In this document: piece by piece, positions 17,014 to 25,541 of the stretch
How positions within the stretch are numbered: the first letter of the stretch is position 1
How the letters are laid out: the number at the start of each line of letters is the position of its first letter
Source: an uncultured Acetatifactor sp.
GTDB lineage: Bacteria > Bacillota > Clostridia > Lachnospirales > Lachnospiraceae
NCBI GenBank assembly: GCA_910586775.1
Contig: CAJUJN010000029.1
Span: forward strand, 1-49,139
Length of the DNA: 49,139 nt
Reading direction: 5' to 3'
The notes under the pieces: model-generated
The model's input: only the letters and a program-made list of their open reading frames with translations
What the model was told of the DNA's origin: nothing
Databases searched by the model: none
Translations under genes and position numbers: made by a program

Positions 17014-19281
17014 TTATTGATTATAACCGTAATCTATGGCAAAATTGTACAGGCTGAACCCGTCCTGGCGTATACGGTAGCAGACAAAATCGTCCGTCTC
17101 GTAGTACACTTCCATCTCATTGGGATACAGCTCACGGAATGCCTGCGCCCAGTAATACATGTGGGACATGGTGACCCATCTCTCGTCCCCTATGTACGGC
17201 AGGATGCCTTTCACCTGAGGCAGCGGCGTCTCCGCTCCTTCCAGGGATATCTCCCTCTCGGGCCTTATGGTATTCAGGTAATCCAGGTAGAGGATCGGCA
17301 CCTTCTCAATAAAGAAATAAACCGTGTCCGTAGGGATCGTAATGCCTGTATCCTCCTTAAGCTCCGCCTGATTGCGCAGGAACTCAATGGTTTCATAGTG
17401 GTATCCGCGTCCCCAGGTCATCTGCTGCTCGTCGTTTGCCGAACATATGGTCCAGGAAGTATTGTCTCTGTTCTCCCGCAGGATATTGGTCATACAGGTG
17501 ATGGCCCCATTTGTCTCATATGCGCTGAGGCAGACAGGCTTCCTGACCCCGGTCAGCGCCACCACAGCGCAGGCTGCGGCCAGAGCGGCACCCCCGCCCA
17601 AATTGATCCCCCTGCGTTCCTGAAACAGCAGATATACCACCGCGTCCAGACACAGACTCCACACAATCGGCAGGCCATATCCAATATAAACGGAATACCG
17701 TGAGGTCTCCAGCAGCTGCGGCAGTCCCAGCTTTGCAGCGGCCTGAAATACACAGAGCAATCCCATATAGACGCTGACCGTTACAAGTACCCCGCCGTAA
17801 TCCGGTCTGCGCAGCACATACCACAGCAGCCCCAGAGCAAACAGCACACCCACACTGCCCAGCATGAATTCCGCCACTGCACGGCTGTCATTTGTCACAT
17901 AGTACTGCAGCTCCCCCAGAACGCTGTCAAGCTGACGGTAAAGAATCTTTGATAACGGCTTCTTCCCTGCGGCCTCCTTATTCTTTCCGGCGGAATCCTG
18001 CTCCCCCGGAACACCGTCCTGTCCGGCAGAGTCTCCCCCGGACAAAGCGTCCCCGGACACGCTGTCCTCTTCCTGCCCATCGCCGCCGTCCCCGGAAGAG
18101 ATCATATTCATTCCCCAGTAAAGAGAGCCCTGGAGCGGCGTCCCGGAGGCATAAGCAGCCGCCATGGGAAGTACCGCGATCAGAATGCCTGTCACCCCTG
18201 CCAGCAGCAGCCGCTTCAGATACCGCCAACGCAGGCATTTATGACAGAATCCAACTGCGATTCCCACACAGAACACTCCGGCGATCATGGTGTCATAGAA
18301 ATGGACCGCCAGCGTCATGGATATGCTGACGGTAAACAGGATCAGTGATAGCCTGGCGCTTTCACCGGCTCTTATCTTCTTTTTTGCCACAGAGATAAAA
18401 TCCTTTTCCTTCAGAAACGCAATTGCGAACCAGACAGACGGCAGGATAAAGAGCATCCCGTATTCCTGGGGCAGCGCCGCATAATATCTGTAGTAGGTAT
18501 ACTGATAAAAAACATTGGAAATAATGTAAGCCATCACGCCTGCATAGGGCGTGTATTTCGATCTGCACACCAGCTTCAGAAAAGCCAGCAGAACCAAATG
18601 GATCATCAGCGCCTGCGTCAAAGCAAAGACCCGCAGCAGCACATAGGTCGGAATGGCAAATACCTCATGCAGGTAATAGATGACACAGTGAAACCCGAAG
18701 GGATACACGCCGTCCGCAAAGATATGATTGTTCTCCATATAGTTGATCCAGTAATTATGCAGCACCATGTCGGAAGAACAGTAACCGTAGACATTCACCG
18801 TATTGGTTCCGTACATATACAGAACCAGGCCCACAATTCCTGCCGTCAGCAGCACATCCGGCCAACGGGGCGCAAGCCATTGCCCCAGCCATCCGGAGGA
18901 CAGCTTCCGCAGCCTGTTCCCCACCCGCAGCATCAGTGTCCTGCCTCCCATCTCTCCCTCAAGGATCAGCCTGATACGCCTGGTCCCCCTCTCCATTACC
19001 GCCGGAAGGGAGGTCCTGCGCTTTACTGCCGCCGCAGCGAAAAACGGGATTACGGTTCCCAAAATCAGGGTCACCCGGTTCGATATATGCAGAAGCTGGA
19101 GAAGGAACACCAGATTCATACAGAAGAAATTGCCTGCCATGAAATATGCCATAAATTTCGCAGAGGTCCTGAAAGCCGCGAATTTTCTGCGCAGCAATAG
19201 CCACGGCAGTACCAGGGTCACTCCCAGGTATGCCGCAGATACGCCCATGATCTGAAAAACTGTAAGCATTGTCATTGACAT
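17014..19281 (-). CDS. Large polytopic membrane protein, GT-C glycosyltransferase-like
   Basis: About 755 aa with roughly 12 or more hydrophobic segments. A short loop-rich region after the segment VLLTAGIVGLVLYMYG contains SSDMVLHNYWINYM, whose acidic position resembles the first-loop acid of GT-C enzymes. A low-complexity linker (serine, glycine, aspartate) lies near residue 425. The C-terminus is soluble with RETDDFVCYRIRQDG-like sequence (exact register not checked). No exact family was recognised. In this operon it could polymerise, transfer or translocate the glycan. ATG 19281 fits with GGGA 6 bases upstream; a TTG at 19293 is the alternative. The gap to the preceding gene is 26 bp. Confidence 0.65.
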   Translation of the reverse strand: MSMTMLTVFQIMGVSAAYLGVTLVLPWLLLRRKFAAFRTSAKFMAYFMAGNFFCMNLVFLLQLLHISNRVTLILGTVIPFFAAAAVKRRTSLPAVMERGTRRIRLILEGEMGGRTLMLRVGNRLRKLSSGWLGQWLAPRWPDVLLTAGIVGLVLYMYGTNTVNVYGYCSSDMVLHNYWINYMENNHIFADGVYPFGFHCVIYYLHEVFAIPTYVLLRVFALTQALMIHLVLLAFLKLVCRSKYTPYAGVMAYIISNVFYQYTYYRYYAALPQEYGMLFILPSVWFAIAFLKEKDFISVAKKKIRAGESARLSLILFTVSISMTLAVHFYDTMIAGVFCVGIAVGFCHKCLRWRYLKRLLLAGVTGILIAVLPMAAAYASGTPLQGSLYWGMNMISSGDGGDGQEEDSVSGDALSGGDSAGQDGVPGEQDSAGKNKEAAGKKPLSKILYRQLDSVLGELQYYVTNDSRAVAEFMLGSVGVLFALGLLWYVLRRPDYGGVLVTVSVYMGLLCVFQAAAKLGLPQLLETSRYSVYIGYGLPIVWSLCLDAVVYLLFQERRGINLGGGAALAAACAVVALTGVRKPVCLSAYETNGAITCMTNILRENRDNTSWTICSANDEQQMTWGRGYHYETIEFLRNQAELKEDTGITIPTDTVYFFIEKVPILYLDYLNTIRPEREISLEGAETPLPQVKGILPYIGDERWVTMSHMYYWAQAFRELYPNEMEVYYETDDFVCYRIRQDGFSLYNFAIDYGYNQ

Positions 19282-19307
19282 ATCATTTCCCAAGCCTTTC
19301 CGTAACT

Positions 19308-20264
19308 TTAGCTGAATATCCGGATCAGTTCCAGCGTCTCGCTGTCGATCACCACATTGGACTTTTTCAGAAGCCCCAGGGTCTCAAAAAAAGCTTCCCT
19401 GTCCTGTCTGGCAAAATACAGCTTCAATCTGCAGGTGTAAGCCCGAAGTTCCTCCGGAAACTGTTCCGCCATCCTCCCGCACCACTTCCCGCAGGAATCG
19501 AAGTCCTTTGCCTCCAGATTCCGCAGACAGACCTCTTCATACCACTCCAGCCGGAATCTGGCCGGCTCCTTGCTGTAAAGCGACTCCGCCGCCGCCGTCA
19601 GAATGCCCACAAACTTCCGCTGCTCATGGGCGGAAAAAATATGCTGCTTTAATATACTGTCCGTGTAGTCAAGGAGCATTTCCTCGCACTCCGTCTGCCC
19701 GGCGTCCTCTTCCTGAATCTGCTTCCACAGCCGCTGCACATAGATGCGAAACTTGTTCAGCTCATCGGACAGCACTGCCGCCGCATAATGGGAGGCCTCG
19801 GAATCCTCACTGTCCAGTGCCAGCGTAATGGAAGCCAGACAGTTCTGGAAATCCTCCCTGATCACATTCATCATCACCATGCGCAGGTCTTTTTTCTCAT
19901 TGACCAGGATTGCCTCTTCCAGCGGAATGATATCCCTCTCACGCTCTTCATCCGCTTTCATATGCGTCCGCACACGTTCTTTGCTGAATATGACATCCGC
20001 CAGATCCACATCTCTCCAGAATACCACCAGATAGAACAGATGCCCCATGAAAAAGAACAGCGGCCCTGTCACCGGACACAGCACCATCACGATGAAGCGC
20101 AAAAGATATGTCCTCCTGTTGTCATACAGGATTTCCGCCCCATCCTCCTTTTCCGCCGCGGCATGGGCCGGCACGATAAACAGTATCCCTGCCAGCAGAT
20201 AGACCAGCGACACAATCAGGTTCACTATGAGGATTATGATAAAAATCCGCTCATCCCTCGCCAT
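19308..20264 (-). CDS. PelE-like membrane-anchored helical repeat protein
   Basis: 318 aa: two N-terminal membrane segments (about residues 7-29 and 53-77), then a soluble alpha-helical domain of TPR-like pairs (for example AAAESLYSKEPARFRLEWYEEVC and LEAKDFDSCGKWCGRMAEQFPEEL). PelE of characterised Pel systems has this plan and scaffolds PelD and PelF at the membrane. The position directly after the PelD-like gene supports the match. Sequence identity to PelE could not be tested. The ribosome-binding site is weak, and the upstream gap is filled with 29-bp repeats. Confidence 0.65.
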   Translation of the reverse strand: MARDERIFIIILIVNLIVSLVYLLAGILFIVPAHAAAEKEDGAEILYDNRRTYLLRFIVMVLCPVTGPLFFFMGHLFYLVVFWRDVDLADVIFSKERVRTHMKADEERERDIIPLEEAILVNEKKDLRMVMMNVIREDFQNCLASITLALDSEDSEASHYAAAVLSDELNKFRIYVQRLWKQIQEEDAGQTECEEMLLDYTDSILKQHIFSAHEQRKFVGILTAAAESLYSKEPARFRLEWYEEVCLRNLEAKDFDSCGKWCGRMAEQFPEELRAYTCRLKLYFARQDREAFFETLGLLKKSNVVIDSETLELIRIFS

Positions 20265-20371
20265 AACATTACCAAAACCTTTCCCCTCCCGGCAGACGTT
20301 TCCCTCTCACTGCCCTTTGCTTACGGCACACCTTCATTTCGACGGTTTGCCCGCACCACACCTTTGTCATG

Positions 20372-20517
20372 GCGCCTTGCTTATGAACGCTTTCCTCACG
20401 GTGCCGTGCTTACGAACACTTTCCTTACAGAGCCTTGCTTTCAGACGCCTTCCTCACGGTGCCGTGCTTACGAACACTTTTCTTACAGAGCCATGCTTTC
20501 AGACGCCTTCCTCACAG
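20372..20517. repeat. Degenerate 29-bp tandem repeats (58-bp higher-order unit)
   Basis: Two nearly identical 58-bp units (20401-20458 and 20459-20516) each consist of two diverged 29-bp halves with the pattern G-GCC-TGCTT followed by TTCCT-AC. A further half-unit precedes at about 20372. The tract ends at the stop codon of the PelD-like gene (20512), so the last bases overlap it. Confidence 0.85.
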
Positions 20518-22689
20518 TACCGTCTCATCCACACGGCACTCGTAACCGGCACTCCTGAAACGCTCCATAATACCGCCTGCATTCTCCCGGTTTGTATTGG
20601 AAAGCAGGACATAGAGCCTGCCCCCATTCAAAATCCCCATATAGTCGCTCTGCCGTATGGAACTGCCCAACGTACCGGCTACTTTCTCGTAATCCTCCCC
20701 CTCTGCCAGGATTTCCAGCAGCACATATTCCGTCAGGCCTTTCTCTCTGGCATCGCAAAAAGCCTTTGCCAGAAGCGTAAAGGCGCTTTCCTCCAGTACA
20801 TTCGTCCCCTCTACATAACGGCGGTTGCGAAGGGCCTCGAGATAACGGTTTGCCCGCACCACCGCATTCTGGATCAGAAAGCCTACAATGGTAAGCCGGT
20901 TTGCCTCCCCCAGCGTCATGCGCTCCCAGGGGATGCCCCAGAGCATCAAAATCAGCTGCATCTTATCCTCGGAATACACGGCGCTGGCCATCATGGGCAT
21001 CTTCTCTTCCATATTCCGGTTGATATAGACCCGGCGCTCCGCAATCTCTCCGTACATTTCCTCCATGGACGTATACTTGATGGAATTCCCCATTTTCCGG
21101 GCATTCGGAGATGTGGAAGAAAACAGCCTGGCATAATCCCCGTTGGCTACGGTATAAATAGCCACATCCTCACAGTCCATGAGCTTCGAGAGTACCTGCG
21201 CCGCATAAAACAGCACCTCCTCCGGCCCGTATTGCTCCAGTGTGGAGGAGACATCATAAATCTTTCCCAGACTGTCCTTATGGTTCACGATCTGGGATTC
21301 GAAATTATGTTTCATTCTGACATTACTGTCATTAATCTCCTCGATATCCTTCAGCTGTCCGTTCAGATAGCTTACCCTTGACTTGTTTTCGCCGGTGATA
21401 AAGTGAAGCTGGTCTTTCAGATAGCCCACCACCAGTCCCACGATGAATAATTGAGCCATCCACACATATGTATTGTAGTCCACCAGCACGTCGAAACCGT
21501 TCCTGACTCCCATTTGTCCGATCAGGTACCCCACCACCGCCAGAAATCCGGAAAATATCGCCTGCCGCTGCCCATATACTACGGCAAACAGGAGCACATA
21601 CAGCAGGTAGAAATCCAGCTTTGCAACAAACTGACTCTCCGCCGCCCGACTGTTCAGCAGATAAAAGATCACAAATCCGATCAGATTCTCGATATACGGA
21701 AAAAGCGCCTTCAGGATTCTCCGGAAATTATTCATGGCTTTTACCGCCAGCCCGCCTCCTGAATCCTCCTCTGTCAGGAAGGAATTGCTGTGGTGTTTCA
21801 TGAACCGGACTACCTGCTTCACGCCTGTGTCATAATGGTTGAATATCTTCCGTCCGAATTCTTCCTGAAACCTGTCCCCGTCCAAAACCAGACGGCTGCT
21901 CATTCCCACCGTATTGTCCACAATCTCAATACCGGAATCCATCTCCTCCTGTATCATCTCCGCCAGCTTCATCTCATCGATTTCCTCGGAGGAAGTGATA
22001 TGATAGCAGATATTCTTCAGGGATTCCGCGCTGAGCAGCCTGTAAAGCTGCTCCACTGCATCATTCAGATAGACCATGGAAAAGGAATGCCTGCCGTTTG
22101 CCGAGATCTTTCCCGTCCGCAGAGCCTCCAGGCACATCCGGAAACAGGGATCATCCTCCCTTTTCCCCTTTTCCGGCACCCAGTACATATGGTCAAAACG
22201 CAGCACAAACGTATCGCTTCCCTGTGTCCTCCTGTAATTGGCACAGACCTCTTCCCCCTGTGCCAGAGCCATGGCGCGGAAACCTTTCGGAGACTGCGGT
22301 TCCTCCTCCTTAATGTCATCTATATAAGAAGCCCCATACACCTCGTGGGAGGACAGATAGAAGAAACGCCCTGTCTTCAGCATACTGAATGCCGACAGAA
22401 TATTCATAAGCCCCGCCATATAGCCCACCGCTTCCTGCCTGGGTGACTCCCAACCGAAATTCGTATCGAATGCACCCGTAAACACTGTTACATCAGGCCT
22501 TACACTTTCCAGAATCTCCCTGATGCTTTCGCTGTCATACGTAAAATTGTACTTCTCAAATACGCGGCTATAGGAAAAACGCTTCTCCTTCTGCCCCGTC
22601 AGCAGGTAAACCCTATGGCCGTTCTTATTCAGTTTATCAATGACGGCATTCATCAGCACACTGCCGCCGCCTGCCAACAATACAACCAT
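20512..22689 (-). CDS. SDR-PelD fusion: degenerate epimerase domain, 4 TM, GAF and degenerate GGDEF (c-di-GMP receptor)
   Basis: 725 aa. Residues 1-290 form an NAD-dependent epimerase-like SDR domain (MVVLLAGGGSVLMN, FFYLSSHEVYGA), but the expected YxxxK catalytic pair is replaced (GFRAMALAQGEE). Residues about 325-425 hold four membrane segments. A coiled linker, a GAF-like domain (about 480-600) and a GGDEF-like domain (about 630-725) follow. In the last, the GGDEF signature reads NGGRL (688-692), incompatible with cyclase activity. An RxxD inhibitory-site motif (RQSD, 679-682; bases 20644-20655) lies at the correct distance upstream. TM-GAF-degenerate GGDEF with a retained I-site is the PelD plan, which binds c-di-GMP to switch on polymer synthesis. 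Start 22689 has GGGAG upstream. Confidence 0.82.
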   Translation of the reverse strand: MVVLLAGGGSVLMNAVIDKLNKNGHRVYLLTGQKEKRFSYSRVFEKYNFTYDSESIREILESVRPDVTVFTGAFDTNFGWESPRQEAVGYMAGLMNILSAFSMLKTGRFFYLSSHEVYGASYIDDIKEEEPQSPKGFRAMALAQGEEVCANYRRTQGSDTFVLRFDHMYWVPEKGKREDDPCFRMCLEALRTGKISANGRHSFSMVYLNDAVEQLYRLLSAESLKNICYHITSSEEIDEMKLAEMIQEEMDSGIEIVDNTVGMSSRLVLDGDRFQEEFGRKIFNHYDTGVKQVVRFMKHHSNSFLTEEDSGGGLAVKAMNNFRRILKALFPYIENLIGFVIFYLLNSRAAESQFVAKLDFYLLYVLLFAVVYGQRQAIFSGFLAVVGYLIGQMGVRNGFDVLVDYNTYVWMAQLFIVGLVVGYLKDQLHFITGENKSRVSYLNGQLKDIEEINDSNVRMKHNFESQIVNHKDSLGKIYDVSSTLEQYGPEEVLFYAAQVLSKLMDCEDVAIYTVANGDYARLFSSTSPNARKMGNSIKYTSMEEMYGEIAERRVYINRNMEEKMPMMASAVYSEDKMQLILMLWGIPWERMTLGEANRLTIVGFLIQNAVVRANRYLEALRNRRYVEGTNVLEESAFTLLAKAFCDAREKGLTEYVLLEILAEGEDYEKVAGTLGSSIRQSDYMGILNGGRLYVLLSNTNRENAGGIMERFRSAGYECRVDETVL

Positions 22690-22903
22690 TTTTAACTCCC
22701 GCCAATCCTTCCGTATTGTTACTGTTCCTGCAAACCTGCAGAAATCTGTGGATTTCACTTCACTGTCTCCACTGTCCGAAGTGCCCGAACTGCCTGAACT
22801 TCCTGAACTTCCCGGGCAGCTGTCAATCACCTGCAAATCCGCACGTGCCAGCCAGGATGCCCTCCTGCTCCAGGGTACGACCGCGAAAATATTTCCATCT
22901 ACA

Positions 22904-22931
22904 ATTATAATACTCCCTTTCAAAAAGTCAA
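22904..22931 (-). promoter_or_regulatory. Sigma-A-like promoter of the pel-like operon
   Basis: On the minus strand TTGACT (22926-22931) and TATAAT (22904-22909) are 16 bases apart. This leaves an untranslated leader of about 200 bases before ATG 22689. The leader carries short 9-bp repeats around 22755-22815 but no c-di-GMP riboswitch signature that I could see. The -35 box lies in one arm of a 13-bp inverted repeat. Confidence 0.75.
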
Positions 22932-22980
22932 TACTTAAGCATTTCAAGGGTAAAAGTACTCATTTCTTTGACTTTTTGAA
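22919..22980. promoter_or_regulatory. 13-bp perfect inverted repeat around the pel promoter (candidate operator)
   Basis: TTCAAAAAGTCAA at 22919-22931 is repeated inverted at 22968-22980. The left arm contains the -35 box. The centres are about 49 bp apart, close to five helical turns, which would suit a looping repressor or two equal binding sites. The binding protein is unknown. Confidence 0.5.
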
Positions 22981-23016
22981 TCATTGACCTGAATCTCAGG
23001 TATTATTTTACAGAAA

Positions 23017-23046
23017 AAAGCTACCGCACAGTTGTGCAGTAGCTTT
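23017..23046 (-). terminator. Intrinsic terminator of asnS
   Basis: Stem AAAGCTAC-GCAC pairs with GTGC-GTAGCTTT around a 4-base loop, followed on the minus strand by a run of T. It separates asnS from the pel promoter. Confidence 0.85.
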
Positions 23047-23065
23047 CACAAAGCTCGCCATATCA

Positions 23066-24457
23066 TTACAAATCACAATTCTTGACCGTCCTGGGGAATG
23101 GCACCACGTCACGGATATTGCCCATTCCGGTAAGGTACATCACACACCGCTCAAACCCCAGCCCGAAGCCTGCATGCCGCACGGAACCGAAGCGGCGCAG
23201 ATCCAGATAAAAAGCATAATCCTCTTTGTTCAGCCCCAGTTCCTCCATCCTCTGCTCCAACAACTCCAACTTATCCTCACGCTGACTGCCGCCGATGATT
23301 TCTCCGATGCCGGGCACCAGGCAGTCCATGGCCGCCACGGTCTTCCCGTCCTCGTTCAGCTTCATATAGAAAGCCTTGATCTCCTTGGGATAGTCCGTCA
23401 CAAATACGGGGCGCTTAAATACTTCCTCCGTGAGATATCTCTCATGCTCCGTCTGCAGGTCGCACCCCCAGGATACCTTGTAATCAAAGGCATCATTGTG
23501 CTTCTCCAGTATCTCGATGGCCTCCGTGTAGGTGACATGGGCAAAATCGGAGTTCGCCACATGCTCCAGACGCTCCAGCAGTCCCTTGTCCACAAACTGA
23601 TTAAAGAATGTCATCTCCTCTGGCGCGTTTTCCAGAACATAGCGGATGATATATTTCAGCATGGACTCCGCAAGGAGCATATCGTCCTTCAGGTCGGCAA
23701 AAGCCATCTCCGGCTCAATCATCCAGAACTCCGCGGCATGACGGGTCGTGTTGGAATTCTCCGCACGGAAGGTGGGGCCGAAAGTGTACACGTTTTTAAA
23801 CGCAAACGCATACGTCTCCACGTTCAACTGTCCGCTCACGGTGAGGTTCGTGGGCTTTCCGAAGAAATCCTGGCTGAAATCCACCTTTCCGTCCTCCGTC
23901 TTCGGGATGTTGTTCAGCTCCATGGTAGTCACCTGGAACATCTCTCCGGCACCCTCGCAGTCACTTCCGGTGATCAGAGGCGTATGAACATACACAAACC
24001 CTCTCTCCATAAAAAAGCTGTGGATGGCATAAGCGATCAGAGAACGTACTCTGAATACAGCCTGAAATGTATTGGTCCTGGGGCGCAGATGGGAGATAGT
24101 GCGCAGATACTCAAAAGTATGGCGCTTCTTCTGCAGAGGATAATCCGCCGTGGAAGGTCCCTCCACAACTACCTCCGCCGCCTGCATCTCAAAGGGCTGC
24201 TTTGCCCCCGGCGTCTCCACAATGGTGCCCCTCACAATCAGCGCCGCTCCCACATTCATCTTACGTATCTCATCAAAATTGGAAAGTCCGTCCCCATATA
24301 CCACCTGCAACGGCTCAAAAAAGGTACCGTCATTGATGATCAGAAACCCAAAATTCTTGGAATCGCGATTACTTCTAATCCATCCGCCGATTGTCACTTC
24401 CGTGCCTGCATACTTTTCCCGATTGCGATAGAGTTCTTTAATGTCTGTCAGCTGCAT
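23066..24457 (-). CDS. asnS: Asparagine--tRNA ligase
   Basis: A class II aminoacyl-tRNA synthetase that charges tRNA-Asn in the cytosol. The 463-aa protein has the N-terminal OB-fold anticodon-binding domain (VTIGGWIRSNRDSKNFGF), then the catalytic core with motif 2 FRAENSNTTRHAAEFWMIEPE and motif 3 GFGLGFERCVMYLTGMGNIRDVVPFPRT. Length and motifs are normal for AsnRS and separate it from AspRS. GAGGG lies 7 bases before the ATG. It appears to be a monocistronic housekeeping gene closed by a clear terminator. Confidence 0.97.
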   Translation of the reverse strand: MQLTDIKELYRNREKYAGTEVTIGGWIRSNRDSKNFGFLIINDGTFFEPLQVVYGDGLSNFDEIRKMNVGAALIVRGTIVETPGAKQPFEMQAAEVVVEGPSTADYPLQKKRHTFEYLRTISHLRPRTNTFQAVFRVRSLIAYAIHSFFMERGFVYVHTPLITGSDCEGAGEMFQVTTMELNNIPKTEDGKVDFSQDFFGKPTNLTVSGQLNVETYAFAFKNVYTFGPTFRAENSNTTRHAAEFWMIEPEMAFADLKDDMLLAESMLKYIIRYVLENAPEEMTFFNQFVDKGLLERLEHVANSDFAHVTYTEAIEILEKHNDAFDYKVSWGCDLQTEHERYLTEEVFKRPVFVTDYPKEIKAFYMKLNEDGKTVAAMDCLVPGIGEIIGGSQREDKLELLEQRMEELGLNKEDYAFYLDLRRFGSVRHAGFGLGFERCVMYLTGMGNIRDVVPFPRTVKNCDL

Positions 24458-24710
24458 GTTATTTCCCTCATTTCCGCACGCCTGCTGCCGGCGCGCTGCT
24501 ATTTTTTCCGAATAAAACCATCCGTCACCCTGTTATCTGTGCCGTATCCGTCAAATATTCCATTGCCTTCCCGCGCATAATGTTCAGATTCCCTATTCCG
24601 ATAACAGATTTCCTTTTTATATATACCACATTCGGCCGCTTAATGAAAGCTTTTTCTTCATTTTTCCCAAAGAATCCCCTGTTCAAACATACGAATCTCC
24701 ATAATTTCTG

Positions 24711-24740
24711 TTGCGAATCCCCAGGCACCTGTGCTAAAAT
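24711..24740 (+). promoter_or_regulatory. Candidate promoter of the small membrane protein gene
   Basis: TTGCGA (24711-24716) and TAAAAT (24735-24740) are separated by 18 bases, just before an AGGAGG ribosome-binding site and ATG 24769. Confidence 0.5.
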
Positions 24741-24768
24741 AAAACAAAAAGTAGGAGGCTTATTATTT

Positions 24769-25248
24769 ATGAAGACCTGGATGATTGTGTTGATCGTCAT
24801 AGCAGTGGTACTTATCGCACTTATCGCAGTATTATATTTTCTCGGAAAAAAAGCCCAGAAAAAACAGCAGCAGCAACAGGAAATGCTGGAAGCCAACAAA
24901 CAGACCGTCTCCATGCTGATCATCGACAAAAAGAAAATGAAACTGAAAGACTCGGGACTGCCCCAGATGGTTCTTGACCAGACGCCTAAGCTCATGCGGG
25001 GTTCCAAGCTGCCCATCATCAAAGCCAAGGTTGGACCTCAGATTATGTCCCTGATCTGCGATGACAAGATCTTCGACTCCGTACCGGTGAAGAAGGAAGT
25101 CAAAGCTGTAGTCAGCGGTATCTATGTCCTCAGCGTAAAGGGACTGCACGGCAAGCAGACAGACCTGACGCCTCCGAAGAAAAAGAGCCGTTTCAAACAG
25201 GCCCTGGAGAAGGCACAGGAAAAAGCCGGTGCGAAGCCGCTGAAATAG
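24769..25248 (+). CDS. Small single-pass membrane protein of unknown function
   Basis: 159 aa with one hydrophobic N-terminal segment (about residues 3-24), then a lysine/glutamine-rich stretch (KKAQKKQQQQQ). A compact soluble domain follows (QTVSMLIIDKKKMKLKDSGLPQMV to VSGIYVLSVKGLHGKQTDL) and a basic tail ends the protein. AGGAGG lies 10 bases before the ATG. The longer upstream frame has no initiation signals. No family was recognised. The layout suggests a membrane-tethered cytoplasmic domain, perhaps binding an acidic partner. It is transcribed alone between asnS and a bidirectional terminator. Confidence 0.75.
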   Translation: MKTWMIVLIVIAVVLIALIAVLYFLGKKAQKKQQQQQEMLEANKQTVSMLIIDKKKMKLKDSGLPQMVLDQTPKLMRGSKLPIIKAKVGPQIMSLICDDKIFDSVPVKKEVKAVVSGIYVLSVKGLHGKQTDLTPPKKKSRFKQALEKAQEKAGAKPLK

Positions 25249-25261
25249 GCTCTGAATTCAA

Positions 25262-25305
25262 AAAGCTGCCGTATTCAGAAATCACTGTTCTGAGCCGGCA
25301 GCTTT
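25262..25305. terminator. Bidirectional terminator
   Basis: AAAGCTGCCG pairs with CGGCAGCTTT, with inner TTCAGAA/TTCTGA. It can end the plus-strand small membrane gene and, with a T-run on the other side, the minus-strand GH35 gene. The remainder of 25306-25541 shows no further gene or structure. Confidence 0.8.
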
Positions 25306-25541
25306 ATTCTGTTCTCTGATTCCTTTCCCTGTGCCTGTTATACGCGCCGGTGTATTTCCCCTTTTCCATACCATATCGCGGGATGCTCACCCATTACCGT
25401 TATCCCTATCATTTTCAGATACTTTCATTGGTAAAAAATTCACAGGCACCCGGCTCTGCGCCGGGTATCATGTTTACCGCCTCATTGCCCGGCCGCAGCA
25501 CCCATAGCCCGGCAGGAAACGAAACGGATACCGCGCTCCCG

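Noticed and set aside
22690..22900. Possible c-di-GMP riboswitch in the pel leader
   Set aside because: No GEMM-like conserved segments could be found; only short direct repeats are present.
22690..22947. N-terminal extension of the PelD-like protein with serine/glycine repeats
   Set aside because: The Rossmann motif starts at residue 2 of the frame from 22689, which has a ribosome-binding site; the extension runs up through the leader and promoter.
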